Below, piece by piece: positions 16,177-25,426 of a stretch of DNA of 64,000 nucleotides. Each line of letters starts with the position of its first letter. The stretch's first letter is position 1. The DNA lies in assembly GCF_900130025.1 (NCBI RefSeq), contig NZ_FQXR01000008.1:54032-118031 (forward strand), in the 5' to 3' direction. A program made the position numbers and the translations under genes. The notes beneath the pieces are model-generated. The model worked only from the letters and a program-made list of their open reading frames with translations. It was not told the origin of the DNA and ran no database searches. Origin of the DNA: Sporanaerobacter acetigenes DSM 13106. Lineage in GTDB: Bacteria; Bacillota; Clostridia; Tissierellales; Sporanaerobacteraceae.

Positions 16177-18240
16177 ATGGATAGATTGTCCATGTCAGTT
16201 CAATATGTAAAAGGAGTAGGACCAAAGAGAGCGAGCAAATTGAGAAAGCTAAATATACATACTGTAGAAGATCTGATTTATTATTTTCCAAGAAGCTATG
16301 AAGATAGAAGAAACTTTAGTAGAATCAGAGATTGTTCTCATGGACAGAAAGTAAGTTTAAAAGTGTATGTAGCAGGTTATCCTTCTGTTTTAAGACCAAG
16401 AAAAAATCTTTCTATTTTGAAGGTACCTGTAAAAGATGAGACTGGAATAGCTTATTTAATATGGTTTAATCAAGACTATCTAGCGGATAAATTTAATATA
16501 GGCGAAGAATTAAATGTAAATGGTAAAATAAAAAGGATTGGAAATGAAGTTCAAATTTCAAATCCTGTTTTTGAAAAGAAAAATAGTTACAAAGATAAAG
16601 TTGGTAGTATTGTACCTATATATTCACTAACTGAAAATTTAACCAACAATGAAATGGTTTTAATAATGAAAAATGTTTTAAAAGACTACATAGATAAAAT
16701 AGTGGAGATTTTTCCTAAAGACATGTTGTCAAAACTTGATTTGATGCCAGTAAAACAAGCAATTTTAAACGTCCATTTTCCTAAAAATGGGGAAAGCTAT
16801 AAAAGGGCAAGAGAGAGATTAGTTTTTGAAGAACTGTTGGTATTGCAATTAGGTCTTTTTATGATAAAGAACAATGTCAAATTTGACAATTTAGGAATTA
16901 AATTTGATGCAGTTGAAGAAGTAGAAGACTTTATATCTAGATTACCTTTTCAACTTACTAATGCACAAAAAAAAGTTTTTAAAGAAATTGAGAAGGATAT
17001 GGAATCTGATAAGCAAATGAATAGATTAATTCAAGGCGATGTAGGTTCAGGTAAAACTGTAATAGCGGCACTTGCTATGTTTAAGGCATGGAAATCTGGT
17101 TATCAATCTGCAATGATGGCACCTACGGAGATTCTTGCCTCACAGCATTATGAAAACATAAGCCACATGATGGAAAAATACGGAATGAAATGTGAGTTAT
17201 TAGTAGGTAGTTTATCTAACAAAAAGAAAGAGGAAGTTCTAGATAAGCTTAAAAATGGTGAAATAGATATACTAGTTGGGACTCATGCAATCATTCAAGA
17301 TAATGTTCAGTTTAAAAATTTAGGTCTTGCTATTACTGATGAGCAGCATAGATTTGGTGTTAGACAGAGAGCTATATTTTCACAAAAAGGATTAAATCCA
17401 GATATAATTGTCATGACTGCTACTCCTATTCCAAGAACTTTGGCTTTGATATTGTATGGGGATTTGGATATTTCAATAATTGATGAATTGCCTCCTGGAA
17501 GAAAAGCAATAGAAACTTATGCTGTTGGTTTCAATATGTTAGGAAGAGTGAATGAATTTGTGAAGAAACAAATTCGTGAAGGCAGACAAGCTTATATAGT
17601 TTGTCCACTTATTGAAGAATCTGATACATTGAATATACGTGCAGCTTTAGAAATATATGATAAATTTAAAGATGAAACATTTACCGATTTTAAAGTGGGC
17701 TTACTTCATGGCAAAATGAAAGCAGATGAAAAAGACAATATAATGAATAAATTTAAAGATGGAAAGATTGATATACTTGTTTCTACTACAGTCATAGAAG
17801 TAGGAGTCAATGTACCAAATGCTAATATTATGGTTATATATAATGCAGAGAGGTTTGGACTTTCACAGCTACATCAGCTAAGAGGGAGAGTTGGCAGGGG
17901 AGAATATCAATCATATTGCATATTGATAAATGAAGGAAACAATAAAGTTGCAAGAGAAAGAATGCGAATAATGCAAAAAACTAATGATGGATTTAAAATA
18001 TCAGAAAAGGATTTAGAATTGCGAGGTCCTGGAGAATTTTTTGGAACTAGACAACATGGACTACCTGATTTGAAAATAGCTAATTTATTTACAGATATGG
18101 AAATACTAAAATTGGCACAAAGTGAAGCTAGTAAAATAATACTTAAAGATCCTCATCTAAAAGATGAAGAGTATTGTTTAATTAGAGAAAAGATTAAAAT
18201 AATGTTTAAAGATAAAATAGACGATATAATATTTAATTAA
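16177..18240 (+). CDS. recG: ATP-dependent DNA helicase RecG
   Basis: Branch-migrating helicase that remodels forks and Holliday junctions. 687 residues. The N-terminal wedge domain opens with SVQYVKGVGPKRA and DLIYYFPRSYEDRR; the OB fold follows; Walker A is GDVGSGKT near residue 288; then TDEQHRFGV (DEQH), TATPIPRT, the VSTTVIEVGVNVPNA motif and QLRGRVGRG. ATG 16177 is preceded by GAGGTG. The fakA-recG adjacency matches Bacillus apart from the missing serine dehydratase genes. Confidence 0.97.
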   Translation: MDRLSMSVQYVKGVGPKRASKLRKLNIHTVEDLIYYFPRSYEDRRNFSRIRDCSHGQKVSLKVYVAGYPSVLRPRKNLSILKVPVKDETGIAYLIWFNQDYLADKFNIGEELNVNGKIKRIGNEVQISNPVFEKKNSYKDKVGSIVPIYSLTENLTNNEMVLIMKNVLKDYIDKIVEIFPKDMLSKLDLMPVKQAILNVHFPKNGESYKRARERLVFEELLVLQLGLFMIKNNVKFDNLGIKFDAVEEVEDFISRLPFQLTNAQKKVFKEIEKDMESDKQMNRLIQGDVGSGKTVIAALAMFKAWKSGYQSAMMAPTEILASQHYENISHMMEKYGMKCELLVGSLSNKKKEEVLDKLKNGEIDILVGTHAIIQDNVQFKNLGLAITDEQHRFGVRQRAIFSQKGLNPDIIVMTATPIPRTLALILYGDLDISIIDELPPGRKAIETYAVGFNMLGRVNEFVKKQIREGRQAYIVCPLIEESDTLNIRAALEIYDKFKDETFTDFKVGLLHGKMKADEKDNIMNKFKDGKIDILVSTTVIEVGVNVPNANIMVIYNAERFGLSQLHQLRGRVGRGEYQSYCILINEGNNKVARERMRIMQKTNDGFKISEKDLELRGPGEFFGTRQHGLPDLKIANLFTDMEILKLAQSEASKIILKDPHLKDEEYCLIREKIKIMFKDKIDDIIFN

Positions 18241-18300
18241 TAATTGTTTTATTATAAATTGAAATTGTGTTAAAATGAAATTATTAAAAGGAGTGATTTG

Positions 18301-18858
18301 TTGAGAATTATCTCAGGAAGCAAAAAAGGTTATAAACTTAAAAGTCCAAAAGGACTAGATACTAGACCAACTCAAGATAGAATAAAGGAATCGCTGTTTA
18401 ACATATTAGGCGATATAAGAGTGGAAGCAAAAGTATTAGATTTATTTGCTGGTTCTGGAGGAATAGGCATAGAATTTCTAAGTAGAGGAGCTAATGAATG
18501 TTATTTTATAGATAATTCCCTTTCAAGTATAAAAATAATTAATGAAAATTTATATGAAACAAACTTAAAATCTAAATCATATGTTTACAAAAATGATGTT
18601 TTTAAAGCTATTAAAATTTTAGGTAAGAAAAACATCCAATTTGGCTATATTTTTATGGATCCACCCTATGAGAAAGGGTTAATATTAGAAACATTAAAAA
18701 TAGTTTGTGAAAACAATATTTTAGAAGATAAAGGCATTATAATAGGAGAACATGAAAGTAAGCTTTTGATAGATAAAAGTGTACTTTGCTTAAATGAAGT
18801 GGATAAGAGATTTTATGGTGACAAGGCAATTACATTTTATATGAAAAAGCAGAATTAA
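18301..18858 (+). CDS. rsmD: 16S rRNA (guanine966-N2)-methyltransferase RsmD
   Basis: 185 residues. [44 protein letters not shown] (SAM site) and FMDPPYEKG (catalytic D/NPPY) identify RsmD. The likely start is TTG 18301, 7-8 bases after AAAGGAG and giving the family MRIISG start; a TTG at 18298 is an alternative. It is followed after 16 bases by coaD, the ylbH-ylbI pair of Bacillus. Confidence 0.96.
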   Translation: MRIISGSKKGYKLKSPKGLDTRPTQDRIKESLFNILGDIRVEAKVLDLFAGSGGIGIEFLSRGANECYFIDNSLSSIKIINENLYETNLKSKSYVYKNDVFKAIKILGKKNIQFGYIFMDPPYEKGLILETLKIVCENNILEDKGIIIGEHESKLLIDKSVLCLNEVDKRFYGDKAITFYMKKQN

Positions 18859-18874
18859 TTGGGGAGGTAAATTC

Positions 18875-19363
18875 ATGATAGTAATATACCCAGGAAGCTT
18901 TGATCCTGTAACAAATGGACATTTAGATATAATTGAAAGATGCTCAAAAAAATTTGATAAAGTCATTGTTGCAATATTAAATAATTCTTCAAAAAAAACT
19001 TTATTCACAGTAGAAGAAAGAACAGAATTGTTGAAACAAGCAGTTAAGAAATATGATAATGTAGAAATTGACAATTTTTCTGGGCTTCTTATAGATTATG
19101 CTAAAGAAAGAAACGTTACTACTATGGTCAGAGGATTAAGAGCAGTTTCAGATTTTGAATATGAGATGCAGATGGCATTAGTAAATAAAAAACTGTATGG
19201 AGACATTGAAACTTTATTTATGGTTTCAAGTGGCGAGTATGCATATTTAAGTTCTAGTATAGTAAAAGAAGTTGTAATGTTTGGTGGGGATGTTTCTTGT
19301 TTGGTTCCTAATGTAGTTGAAAAAGCTTTAAAAGAAAAGTTAAAAGGGGGTCAAAGTAAATAA
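18875..19363 (+). CDS. coaD: Phosphopantetheine adenylyltransferase
   Basis: Adenylates 4'-phosphopantetheine to dephospho-CoA, the penultimate step of CoA synthesis. 162 residues. The nucleotidyltransferase signature [16 protein letters not shown] (TxGH), the [12 protein letters not shown] segment and the C-terminal [10 protein letters not shown] are all present. RBS GGGGAGG. The stop shares one base with the next start (TAATG), so the following coiled-coil gene is translationally coupled. Confidence 0.97.
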   Translation: MIVIYPGSFDPVTNGHLDIIERCSKKFDKVIVAILNNSSKKTLFTVEERTELLKQAVKKYDNVEIDNFSGLLIDYAKERNVTTMVRGLRAVSDFEYEMQMALVNKKLYGDIETLFMVSSGEYAYLSSSIVKEVVMFGGDVSCLVPNVVEKALKEKLKGGQSK

Positions 19364-19809
19364 TGGACGTATTGGAATTAATTGATGAATTAGAAGATAT
19401 TGTTGAGGACAGTTCGTCAGTACCTTTTTCTAGCAAGGTTATGGTGGATAAGGGAGAAATATTGGAGATTGTTAAAGAGATAAGGATACAATTGCCGGAT
19501 GAGTTGAAACAAGCTAGTTGGGTAAAGGAAGAAAGACAAAGAATACTTGCAGAAGCTCAAAAAGAAGCAGATACAATTGTTGGAGAAGCACAATCTCATC
19601 TTGAAGAGTTAATAGAAGAAGATGAGATTACAAAGAAAGCACAAGAAAGAGCTGAAGAAATTTTGTCAAAGGCTCAAACAAATGCAAAAGAAATAAGACT
19701 AGGTGCAGTAGAATATGCAGATAGTATCTTGACTGAGACTCAATTAAACCTAAAAGATTTAATTGATATATTAGATAAAAATAGGCAAGAATTGCGAGGA
19801 ATGAAATAA
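19363..19809 (+). CDS. Coiled-coil protein of unknown function (often annotated ATPase-like)
   Basis: 148 acidic residues with no transmembrane segment. From about residue 50 to the end it is heptad-rich helix full of Glu, Lys, Ala and Gln (ILAEAQKEADTIVGEAQ, ILSKAQTNAKEI), resembling the stalk subunits of rotary ATPases or DivIVA-type scaffolds only through its coiled-coil character. It overlaps coaD by one base (TAATG). Similar genes accompany coaD in Clostridia as far as I recall. No catalytic motif is visible, so a structural or polar-scaffold role is only a guess. Confidence 0.75.
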   Translation: MDVLELIDELEDIVEDSSSVPFSSKVMVDKGEILEIVKEIRIQLPDELKQASWVKEERQRILAEAQKEADTIVGEAQSHLEELIEEDEITKKAQERAEEILSKAQTNAKEIRLGAVEYADSILTETQLNLKDLIDILDKNRQELRGMK

Positions 19810-19812
19810 TAT

Positions 19813-21030
19813 CTATTTATTTAATATTATATTATTTATTGAACTCATTATAAATCCATACAGTAAAGCAAAAATTAACATATAGAGTCCTAACTGAAGT
19901 GATATTTTCAAAGTGTCTAACCACTTTGGAAAAGTTATTATTTCTAGGTAATTTGTTTCAAAGCTAAAGGAAGTATATACTATATTTTTATATTTTAAAT
20001 TATATAATAGGTATGAAAAGCCTGCTGAAAATAATCCATGTAGCAATTTTGAAAACATATACAATTTGCTATTTAAATCTGTGCTATTGATAAAACTCAT
20101 GGCTTGACTATGGATAGAAAATCCACTCCAACTAATTAAAAAATTTATTATGACTATTTTAAATAAAAGAGATACTCCATTTAATTCTGCAATTTCTTTG
20201 CAGCCTATAGTTATTTCAAGCATACCTGTGAGTAAACCTTTTATCACTTCAGGATTTAAGTTTAAAGGAAGTATAATATTAAAAATTTCAGTAAAAATGT
20301 TGAAGAAATTTGATATATATAGTATTTCTACTAGTACAGAATAAAACACAATGAAACCACCAACTATAATTATAGAAGAGACTCCATTTATAACGCCATC
20401 AGATAGTATTTTTCCAAGATTTCTATTATCTTTATTTTTTGCTTGGAAAAGTTTTCTAAAAGCATTTTTAAAGAGATTTTTATTAGGTGAAGAATTTATT
20501 TTTTCATCTTTCATCTTGTAGAATCTAAATAGTACACCAACTGCAATTGCACCTAAATAATGTGGATATACTATTAGTGGGCTTATTAGTGGGTTGTTTA
20601 GCATACCTGTAGATATGGCACCAATCATGAATAGAGGTCCTGAAGTACTTGAAAAGGAAAGAAGCCTTTGGGCTTCAGATTTTGATATTTTTTTATCTTT
20701 TCTTAATCGTGTTACAAGTTTTACACCTACAGGATAACCAGAGGTAATACTCATGGCAAAAGGAAATGCACCTTTTCCAGATACATTAAATATAGGAACC
20801 ATTAGAGGCTCTAGCAATACACCTATAAAATCTACAAAACCTAATCCTATAAGTAATTCAGAGATGACTAAAAAAGGGAAAAGTGATGGAACAACAATAT
20901 TTATCCACGCCAATAGCCCTTTTGAAGCTGCTTTTATACAATCTTGAGGGTGTATTATTATATTATACAATACAAACAAGCTAATCAATATATATATTAT
21001 AGTTGAGATATTATTTTTTTTGATTTGCAT
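19813..21030 (-). CDS. ylbJ: Sporulation integral membrane protein YlbJ
   Basis: 405-residue polytopic membrane protein of the nucleoside-recognition (Gate) family. The glycine-rich SGYPVGVKLV and FSSTSGPLFMIGAISTGML segments and the repeat-like second half (LLTGMLEITIGCKEI) fit YlbJ, which is needed for normal spore cortex in Bacillus and is sigma-E controlled there. GGAGG precedes the ATG on the minus strand. It converges on the coiled-coil gene with only three bases between stops. Its presence argues for a spore-forming lineage. I see no convincing sigma-E promoter. Confidence 0.9.
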   Translation of the reverse strand: MQIKKNNISTIIYILISLFVLYNIIIHPQDCIKAASKGLLAWINIVVPSLFPFLVISELLIGLGFVDFIGVLLEPLMVPIFNVSGKGAFPFAMSITSGYPVGVKLVTRLRKDKKISKSEAQRLLSFSSTSGPLFMIGAISTGMLNNPLISPLIVYPHYLGAIAVGVLFRFYKMKDEKINSSPNKNLFKNAFRKLFQAKNKDNRNLGKILSDGVINGVSSIIIVGGFIVFYSVLVEILYISNFFNIFTEIFNIILPLNLNPEVIKGLLTGMLEITIGCKEIAELNGVSLLFKIVIINFLISWSGFSIHSQAMSFINSTDLNSKLYMFSKLLHGLFSAGFSYLLYNLKYKNIVYTSFSFETNYLEIITFPKWLDTLKISLQLGLYMLIFALLYGFIMSSINNIILNK

Positions 21031-21099
21031 ATTGATAATGCCTCCATTTTTTTAATAAGCAATAGAAAATTTCTAGTTTTCTTATATATTTATATTTAA

Positions 21100-21128
21100 T
21101 TGAATTTAACAATATGATTTTTTTAGAT
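21100..21128 (+). promoter_or_regulatory. Possible promoter for the patatin-like gene
   Basis: TTGAAT (21100-21105) and TTAGAT (21123-21128) are 17 bases apart, 23 bases before the gene start, in the divergent gap with ylbJ. The -10 is weak and the region is very A/T-rich. Confidence 0.35.
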
Positions 21129-21151
21129 AATGTGCCTAAGAGGTGATTTTA

Positions 21152-21952
21152 ATGAACGATGAACCTAAAATTGGTATAGCTTTAGGATCTGGATCTGCTA
21201 GGGGTTTTGCTCATATTGGAGTATTAAAAGCCCTTGAAGAAAATGATATTTATGTGGATATGGTTTCTGGTAGTAGTGCTGGTGCCTTGATTGGAGGACT
21301 ATATTGTTGTGGAATTGATCCAGAAATGATAAAGAATTTGGCCATTCAGATAGATAAAAAGATTTGGATGGATTTTACTATTCCTAAGACGGGAATTTTA
21401 AAAGGTGAAAAGATAGAAGAAATACTTAAAATAATTACTGGAGGGAAAAATATTGAAGATTTAGATAAGAAAATAATTATTGTTGCTACAGATCTGCAAA
21501 ATGCAGAAGAAGTTGTATTTACTACGGGACCAGTATACAAGGCTATTAGATCAAGTATATCAATTCCTGGAATTTTTGAACCTGTAGTTTATAACAGTAA
21601 AACATTAGTCGATGGGGGAGTTGTAGATAGAGTCCCTATTTCTATTTTAAAAGATGTAGGTGCTGATGTTGTCATTGCAGTAGATGTAGGGTTTAGTAGT
21701 TATCAAAGCAGAGTATTTCAAGTTTTTGATATAATTCAACAATCTATGGATGTTATGGCCAAAAAAATAGTTGAATTAGATAAAATATATGCTGATGTTA
21801 TAATAGAACCTCAACTTTCTCATATAGATTCTTCAGAATTTGAACGAGTAGATGAATGTGTTGAAATCGGATATGAGGCTACTATAGAAAAAATAGATGA
21901 AATAAAAAATGCTATAAATAGTTATATGAAAAAAAACTCAGGGAGCTATTAA
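21152..21952 (+). CDS. Patatin-like phospholipase, RssA/YlbK family
   Basis: 266 residues. The patatin oxyanion loop GSGSARGFAHIG, the nucleophile elbow GSSAG and the DGGVVDRVP segment with the catalytic Asp are intact, so a serine acyl-hydrolase is expected; substrates of this bacterial group are undefined. AGAGGTG lies 6 bases before ATG 21152. It occupies the ylbK position next to ylbJ and tmcAL. Its 3' end abuts tmcAL, with the two stop codons next to each other inside a shared terminator loop. Confidence 0.93.
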   Translation: MNDEPKIGIALGSGSARGFAHIGVLKALEENDIYVDMVSGSSAGALIGGLYCCGIDPEMIKNLAIQIDKKIWMDFTIPKTGILKGEKIEEILKIITGGKNIEDLDKKIIIVATDLQNAEEVVFTTGPVYKAIRSSISIPGIFEPVVYNSKTLVDGGVVDRVPISILKDVGADVVIAVDVGFSSYQSRVFQVFDIIQQSMDVMAKKIVELDKIYADVIIEPQLSHIDSSEFERVDECVEIGYEATIEKIDEIKNAINSYMKKNSGSY

Positions 21953-21968
21953 TCATCCTTGAGTTTTT
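21930..21968. terminator. Bidirectional terminator holding both stop codons
   Basis: AAAAACTCA (21932-21940) and TGAGTTTTT (21960-21968) pair perfectly. The converging patatin and tmcAL genes stop at 21952 and 21953, inside the loop, so each coding end supplies one arm. Confidence 0.8.
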
Positions 21969-23206
21969 ATATATGGAGATGTGGTAAAGTCTTTATTTCC
22001 GTATCTGTTTTTTTCATCATGTAATCCTAAGAAAAATAAATCTGTAGCTAATTTATCATAATGAATCATTTCTTCTAGCATAGAATCATGGTATTTCTTG
22101 TAATCGCTAAATTTATTTATAATGGGGATTGTTGTATTATTTTTTATTTCTTTTAACAATTTCATACCATTTTTATTCATGCCTAGAGCTCTTATATATT
22201 TTGGATATACATTGTTTAGTCTTAAAAAAGTGGGTTTATCTAAGTTTAGCATTAAATGAGCAAGTATTCTTTGGATTCTTGTTCTTGTATACCTTTTTGT
22301 AACTATATTATCAATTACTTGATTTATGTCATTGTATTTAAAACTATATTGTATAAGTCTGTTTTCTAATCCATCTTCCATATCCATTATTTTTGACAAA
22401 TATTTTTTATCAGTAGTTCTTAAAAGGTATAGAAGTATTTGGGAATAGTTTTCCAAAGCATTTAAAGAACTATATTGAGATAGATAATTCACAAGATGAT
22501 TATAAGTGTTAGAAGGAATATAGCTTTTTAAATCGCTCAAATTGTTTTTTAATGCTTTTTTCCTTATGGCAGTAGCACTTGCTATTTTATTATTTAATTG
22601 CTCTTCTTTATATTCACTACCGATTCTTTTAATTGTTATGGGTACTATGTCAATATTGTATTTGTAAAGAGCCTTTAAATATTCTATTCCTAATATGTTG
22701 TTTGGAGAATTCATTATTGATGCTGGATTTAAATTTATATTAGTATCATTTTTAAAATATTCGTCAATAGCCATGCTCCTGGAAACAGGAAATGAATTGC
22801 CCTTATCTAAATAATATTTAAGCTTTATCTTAAAATTTTTAGGCTCATCTACTAAAATTTCGGCAATTTTCTTTAAAGATTCTATATTTCCCTCTTCACT
22901 CCCAAAACAAAGATAATCTACAATATTCAAGCTATCTAAGAGTTTTATACCACCATAGGCAAATAGTTCTGCACTTTGTACTGCATATATAGTAGGCAAT
23001 TCTAGCACCAAGTCTATTCCATTGTCTATAGCCATTTTTGCTTTTGTCCATTTGTCTACAAGGGAAGGCTCACCTCTTTGAACAAAAGAGCCGCTCATCA
23101 CAGCTATTGAAAAATCAGAATTTGTGATTTCTTTTGCTTTTTTCAAATGATATAGATGTCCGTAGTGAAAAGGATTGTATTCAGTAATTAAGCCAATAAC
23201 TTTCAT
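21953..23206 (-). CDS. tmcAL: tRNA(Met) cytidine acetate ligase TmcAL
   Basis: Acetylates the wobble cytidine of elongator tRNA(Met) using acetate and ATP. 417 residues. The N-terminal nucleotidyltransferase fold has GLITEYNPFHYGHLYHL (HxGH-type motif), MSGSFVQRGEPS, DKWTKAKMA and VLELP, all typical of YlbM. GGAGG precedes the ATG. It lies on the minus strand, divergent from ackA. The pairing with acetate kinase may be meaningful since the enzyme uses acetate, but it could be chance. Confidence 0.95.
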   Translation of the reverse strand: MKVIGLITEYNPFHYGHLYHLKKAKEITNSDFSIAVMSGSFVQRGEPSLVDKWTKAKMAIDNGIDLVLELPTIYAVQSAELFAYGGIKLLDSLNIVDYLCFGSEEGNIESLKKIAEILVDEPKNFKIKLKYYLDKGNSFPVSRSMAIDEYFKNDTNINLNPASIMNSPNNILGIEYLKALYKYNIDIVPITIKRIGSEYKEEQLNNKIASATAIRKKALKNNLSDLKSYIPSNTYNHLVNYLSQYSSLNALENYSQILLYLLRTTDKKYLSKIMDMEDGLENRLIQYSFKYNDINQVIDNIVTKRYTRTRIQRILAHLMLNLDKPTFLRLNNVYPKYIRALGMNKNGMKLLKEIKNNTTIPIINKFSDYKKYHDSMLEEMIHYDKLATDLFFLGLHDEKNRYGNKDFTTSPYIKTQG

Positions 23207-23269
23207 TTATTTCCTCCATGTTATTTTTTGGGTATATTTTATTAAATTATAACACAAAATTTATATTAG

Positions 23270-23298
23270 TTGATTTTTTAATATAATTATAATATGAT
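23270..23298 (+). promoter_or_regulatory. Possible promoter for ackA
   Basis: TTGATT (23270-23275) and TATGAT (23293-23298) are 17 bases apart, 39 bases before ackA. Several overlapping TATAAT-like hexamers in this A/T-rich gap make the exact -10 uncertain. Confidence 0.4.
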
Positions 23299-23337
23299 TT
23301 ATAGTGATATTTAAACAAAAGAAGGAGGTATAATTAA

Positions 23338-24528
23338 ATGAACATATTAGTCATAAATTGTGGAAGTTCTTCATTGAAATATCAGCTAATAGATATGAAT
23401 GAGGAAAAAGTATTGGCAAAAGGCTTAGCTGAAAGAATAGGAATAGAAGGTTCAAGAATAAAACATAAAACCACTGGAAAAGAAGAAGTAATTATTGAAA
23501 AGCCTATGTCTAATCATAAAGTAGTTTTAGAGCTTGTATTAAATGCATTAGTTGATCCAGAACATGGTGCTATTAAGTCAATGGATGAAATAAGTGCAGT
23601 TGGTCATAGAGTTGTACATGGTGGAGAAAAATTTGCAAGTTCAGTAAAAATTGATGATAAAGTGATGAAAGCATTAAATGAATGTGTAGAGTTAGCTCCA
23701 CTACATAATCCACCAAATATAATGGGAATAGAAGCTTGCAAAGAATTGATGCCAAATACTCCAATGGTTGGCGTATTTGATACAGCATTTCATCAGACAA
23801 TGCCAAATTCTAATTATATTTATCCATTGCCATATGAATTATATGAAAAATATGGTATAAGAAAATACGGTTTTCATGGAACATCTCATAAATATGTTTC
23901 AAAGAGAACTGCAGAAATACTTAAGAAGGATATAAAGGATTTAAAGATAATCACATGTCATTTGGGAAATGGTGCAAGTATCTGTGCTGTTCAAAATGGA
24001 CAGTCTGTTGATACAAGTATGGGCTTTACACCTCTTGAAGGCCTAGCAATGGGAACTAGAAGCGGAGATATGGATCCAGCTATAATTCCCTTTGTTATGG
24101 AAAAAGAAAAATTGTCATTGGAAGAAGTAAACAATCTCCTAAATAAAAAATCAGGAGTGTTGGGAATTTCAGGAGTAAGCAGTGATTTCAGAGATATAGA
24201 AGAAGCTGCTCAAAATGGAAACAAAAGAGCTAAACTTGCGTTAGATGTATTTGTAAATAGAGTTAAGAAATATATTGGAGCCTATATGATGTTGATGGGC
24301 GGAGTTGATGCTATAGTATTTACAGCAGGCATAGGAGAAAATTCAGTAGAAATTAGAGAAATGGTTTGTAGTGGATTAGAAGGATTAAATATAGAATTAG
24401 ATGCTGAAAAAAATAAAATTAGGGGAAAAGAAGCTATAGTTAGTAAAGATTCTTCAAAAGTTAAGATATTAGTTGTACCAACCAATGAAGAATTGATGAT
24501 AGCAAGAGATACCAAAGAATTAGCTTAG
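23338..24528 (+). CDS. ackA: Acetate kinase
   Basis: Makes ATP and acetate from acetyl phosphate, the energy-yielding last step of acetate fermentation. 396 residues, full length. ASKHA signatures are clear: [61 protein letters not shown] and [21 protein letters not shown]. No phosphotransacetylase gene is adjacent. A similar ylbM-ackA-ylbN grouping is common in Clostridia as far as I recall. Confidence 0.98.
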   Translation: MNILVINCGSSSLKYQLIDMNEEKVLAKGLAERIGIEGSRIKHKTTGKEEVIIEKPMSNHKVVLELVLNALVDPEHGAIKSMDEISAVGHRVVHGGEKFASSVKIDDKVMKALNECVELAPLHNPPNIMGIEACKELMPNTPMVGVFDTAFHQTMPNSNYIYPLPYELYEKYGIRKYGFHGTSHKYVSKRTAEILKKDIKDLKIITCHLGNGASICAVQNGQSVDTSMGFTPLEGLAMGTRSGDMDPAIIPFVMEKEKLSLEEVNNLLNKKSGVLGISGVSSDFRDIEEAAQNGNKRAKLALDVFVNRVKKYIGAYMMLMGGVDAIVFTAGIGENSVEIREMVCSGLEGLNIELDAEKNKIRGKEAIVSKDSSKVKILVVPTNEELMIARDTKELA

Positions 24529-24542
24529 TTAGAATATATTTC

Positions 24543-24571
24543 TTGACAAATGTTCTCTACCTTTATATAAT
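24543..24571 (+). promoter_or_regulatory. Strong sigma-A promoter for ylbN-rpmF
   Basis: Exact consensus TTGACA (24543-24548) and TATAAT (24566-24571) with a 17-base spacer, 30 bases before ylbN. Confidence 0.9.
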
Positions 24572-24601
24572 AAAACTTGTTAGATTTAAGAGGTGAAAAT
24601 G

Positions 24602-25111
24602 ATGAATATAGATCTATCAAGGTTTCTTGACCAAACTACTGCAAGCTTACATTTTGATGAGACTCTTGAACTTGATAGTATTGAAGTCAATGGAAGAAAA
24701 ATAATATTTACTGAATCAATAAATGTAGTAGGAGATATATACAAAGTAGAGGGTAGTGACTATTTAAGCGGTAAAGTTCACTTTAAATATATAGAAAATT
24801 GTGCACGTTGCTTAAAAGAATTTACTCAAGAAGTAAGTACTGTTTTGTCAGGAAAACTTATAGAAAAATCGCAAACTAAAGATTTTGACGATGAAGATGA
24901 AGATGCAATCTATTATGAAGATTCAAGTATAGATTTGAGAGATTTAGTTATAAATACTATTATTTTATCTATACCTATGAAGGGACTTTGTAGTGAAGAT
25001 TGCAAAGGACTATGTTCAAAATGTGGAAAGAATTTAAATGAAGGAAATTGTGATTGCGTAATAGAAGACGTTGATCCAAGACTTGCAAAATTGAAGGAAT
25101 TTTTTAAGTAG
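24602..25111 (+). CDS. YceD/YlbN (DUF177) family protein
   Basis: 169 residues. DUF177 proteins accompany rpmF almost everywhere; E. coli YceD is linked to 23S rRNA accumulation. The family shows a central CARCL motif followed by acidic stretches (FDDEDEDAIYYED) and the C-terminal zinc-ribbon-like CKGLCSKCGKNLNEGNCDC. ATG 24602 is 6 bases after AGAGGTG; an ATG three bases earlier is possible. It is driven by the consensus promoter just upstream and is followed by rpmF after 18 bases. Confidence 0.93.
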   Translation: MNIDLSRFLDQTTASLHFDETLELDSIEVNGRKIIFTESINVVGDIYKVEGSDYLSGKVHFKYIENCARCLKEFTQEVSTVLSGKLIEKSQTKDFDDEDEDAIYYEDSSIDLRDLVINTIILSIPMKGLCSEDCKGLCSKCGKNLNEGNCDCVIEDVDPRLAKLKEFFK

Positions 25112-25129
25112 GGATAAGGAGGTGTTTCC

Positions 25130-25309
25130 ATGGCTGTACCAAAAAGAAAAGTTTCTAAAGCTAGAAGAGATAGAAGAAGAGCTTCTGCATATAGACTACA
25201 AAAAACAACAATAGTTGAATGTCCACAATGTCATGAACCTAAATTGCCTCATAGAGTTTGTAGAGCATGTGGGTATTATGACAACAAAGAAGTAATAGAA
25301 GTCGAATAA
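25130..25309 (+). CDS. rpmF: 50S ribosomal protein L32
   Basis: 59 residues: MAVPKRKVSKARRDRRRA is the classical L32 start, and two CxxC pairs (CPQC and CRAC) make the zinc-binding form. AAGGAGGTG precedes the ATG. It follows ylbN under the same promoter and ends at a perfect terminator. Confidence 0.98.
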   Translation: MAVPKRKVSKARRDRRRASAYRLQKTTIVECPQCHEPKLPHRVCRACGYYDNKEVIEVE

Positions 25310-25314
25310 TAAGT

Positions 25315-25351
25315 AAAAGATAGTGAATATACTCACTATCTTTTATTATTT
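25315..25351 (+). terminator. Terminator after rpmF
   Basis: Perfect 12-bp stem (AAAAGATAGTGA / TCACTATCTTTT, 25315-25326 and 25333-25344) with a 6-base loop and a T-rich tail. Confidence 0.92.
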
Positions 25352-25355
25352 TTAG

Positions 25356-25384
25356 TTGCATTTTTATTTTATGTAATATATATT
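25356..25384 (+). promoter_or_regulatory. Possible promoter for plsX
   Basis: TTGCAT (25356-25361) and TATATT (25379-25384) are 17 bases apart, directly after the rpmF terminator and 42 bases before plsX. No FapR-like operator is visible and fapR itself is not adjacent. Confidence 0.4.
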
Positions 25385-25426
25385 TAATAAGAGTAGTGTT
25401 AATCACTTTGGCATGGGAGGATAAAA

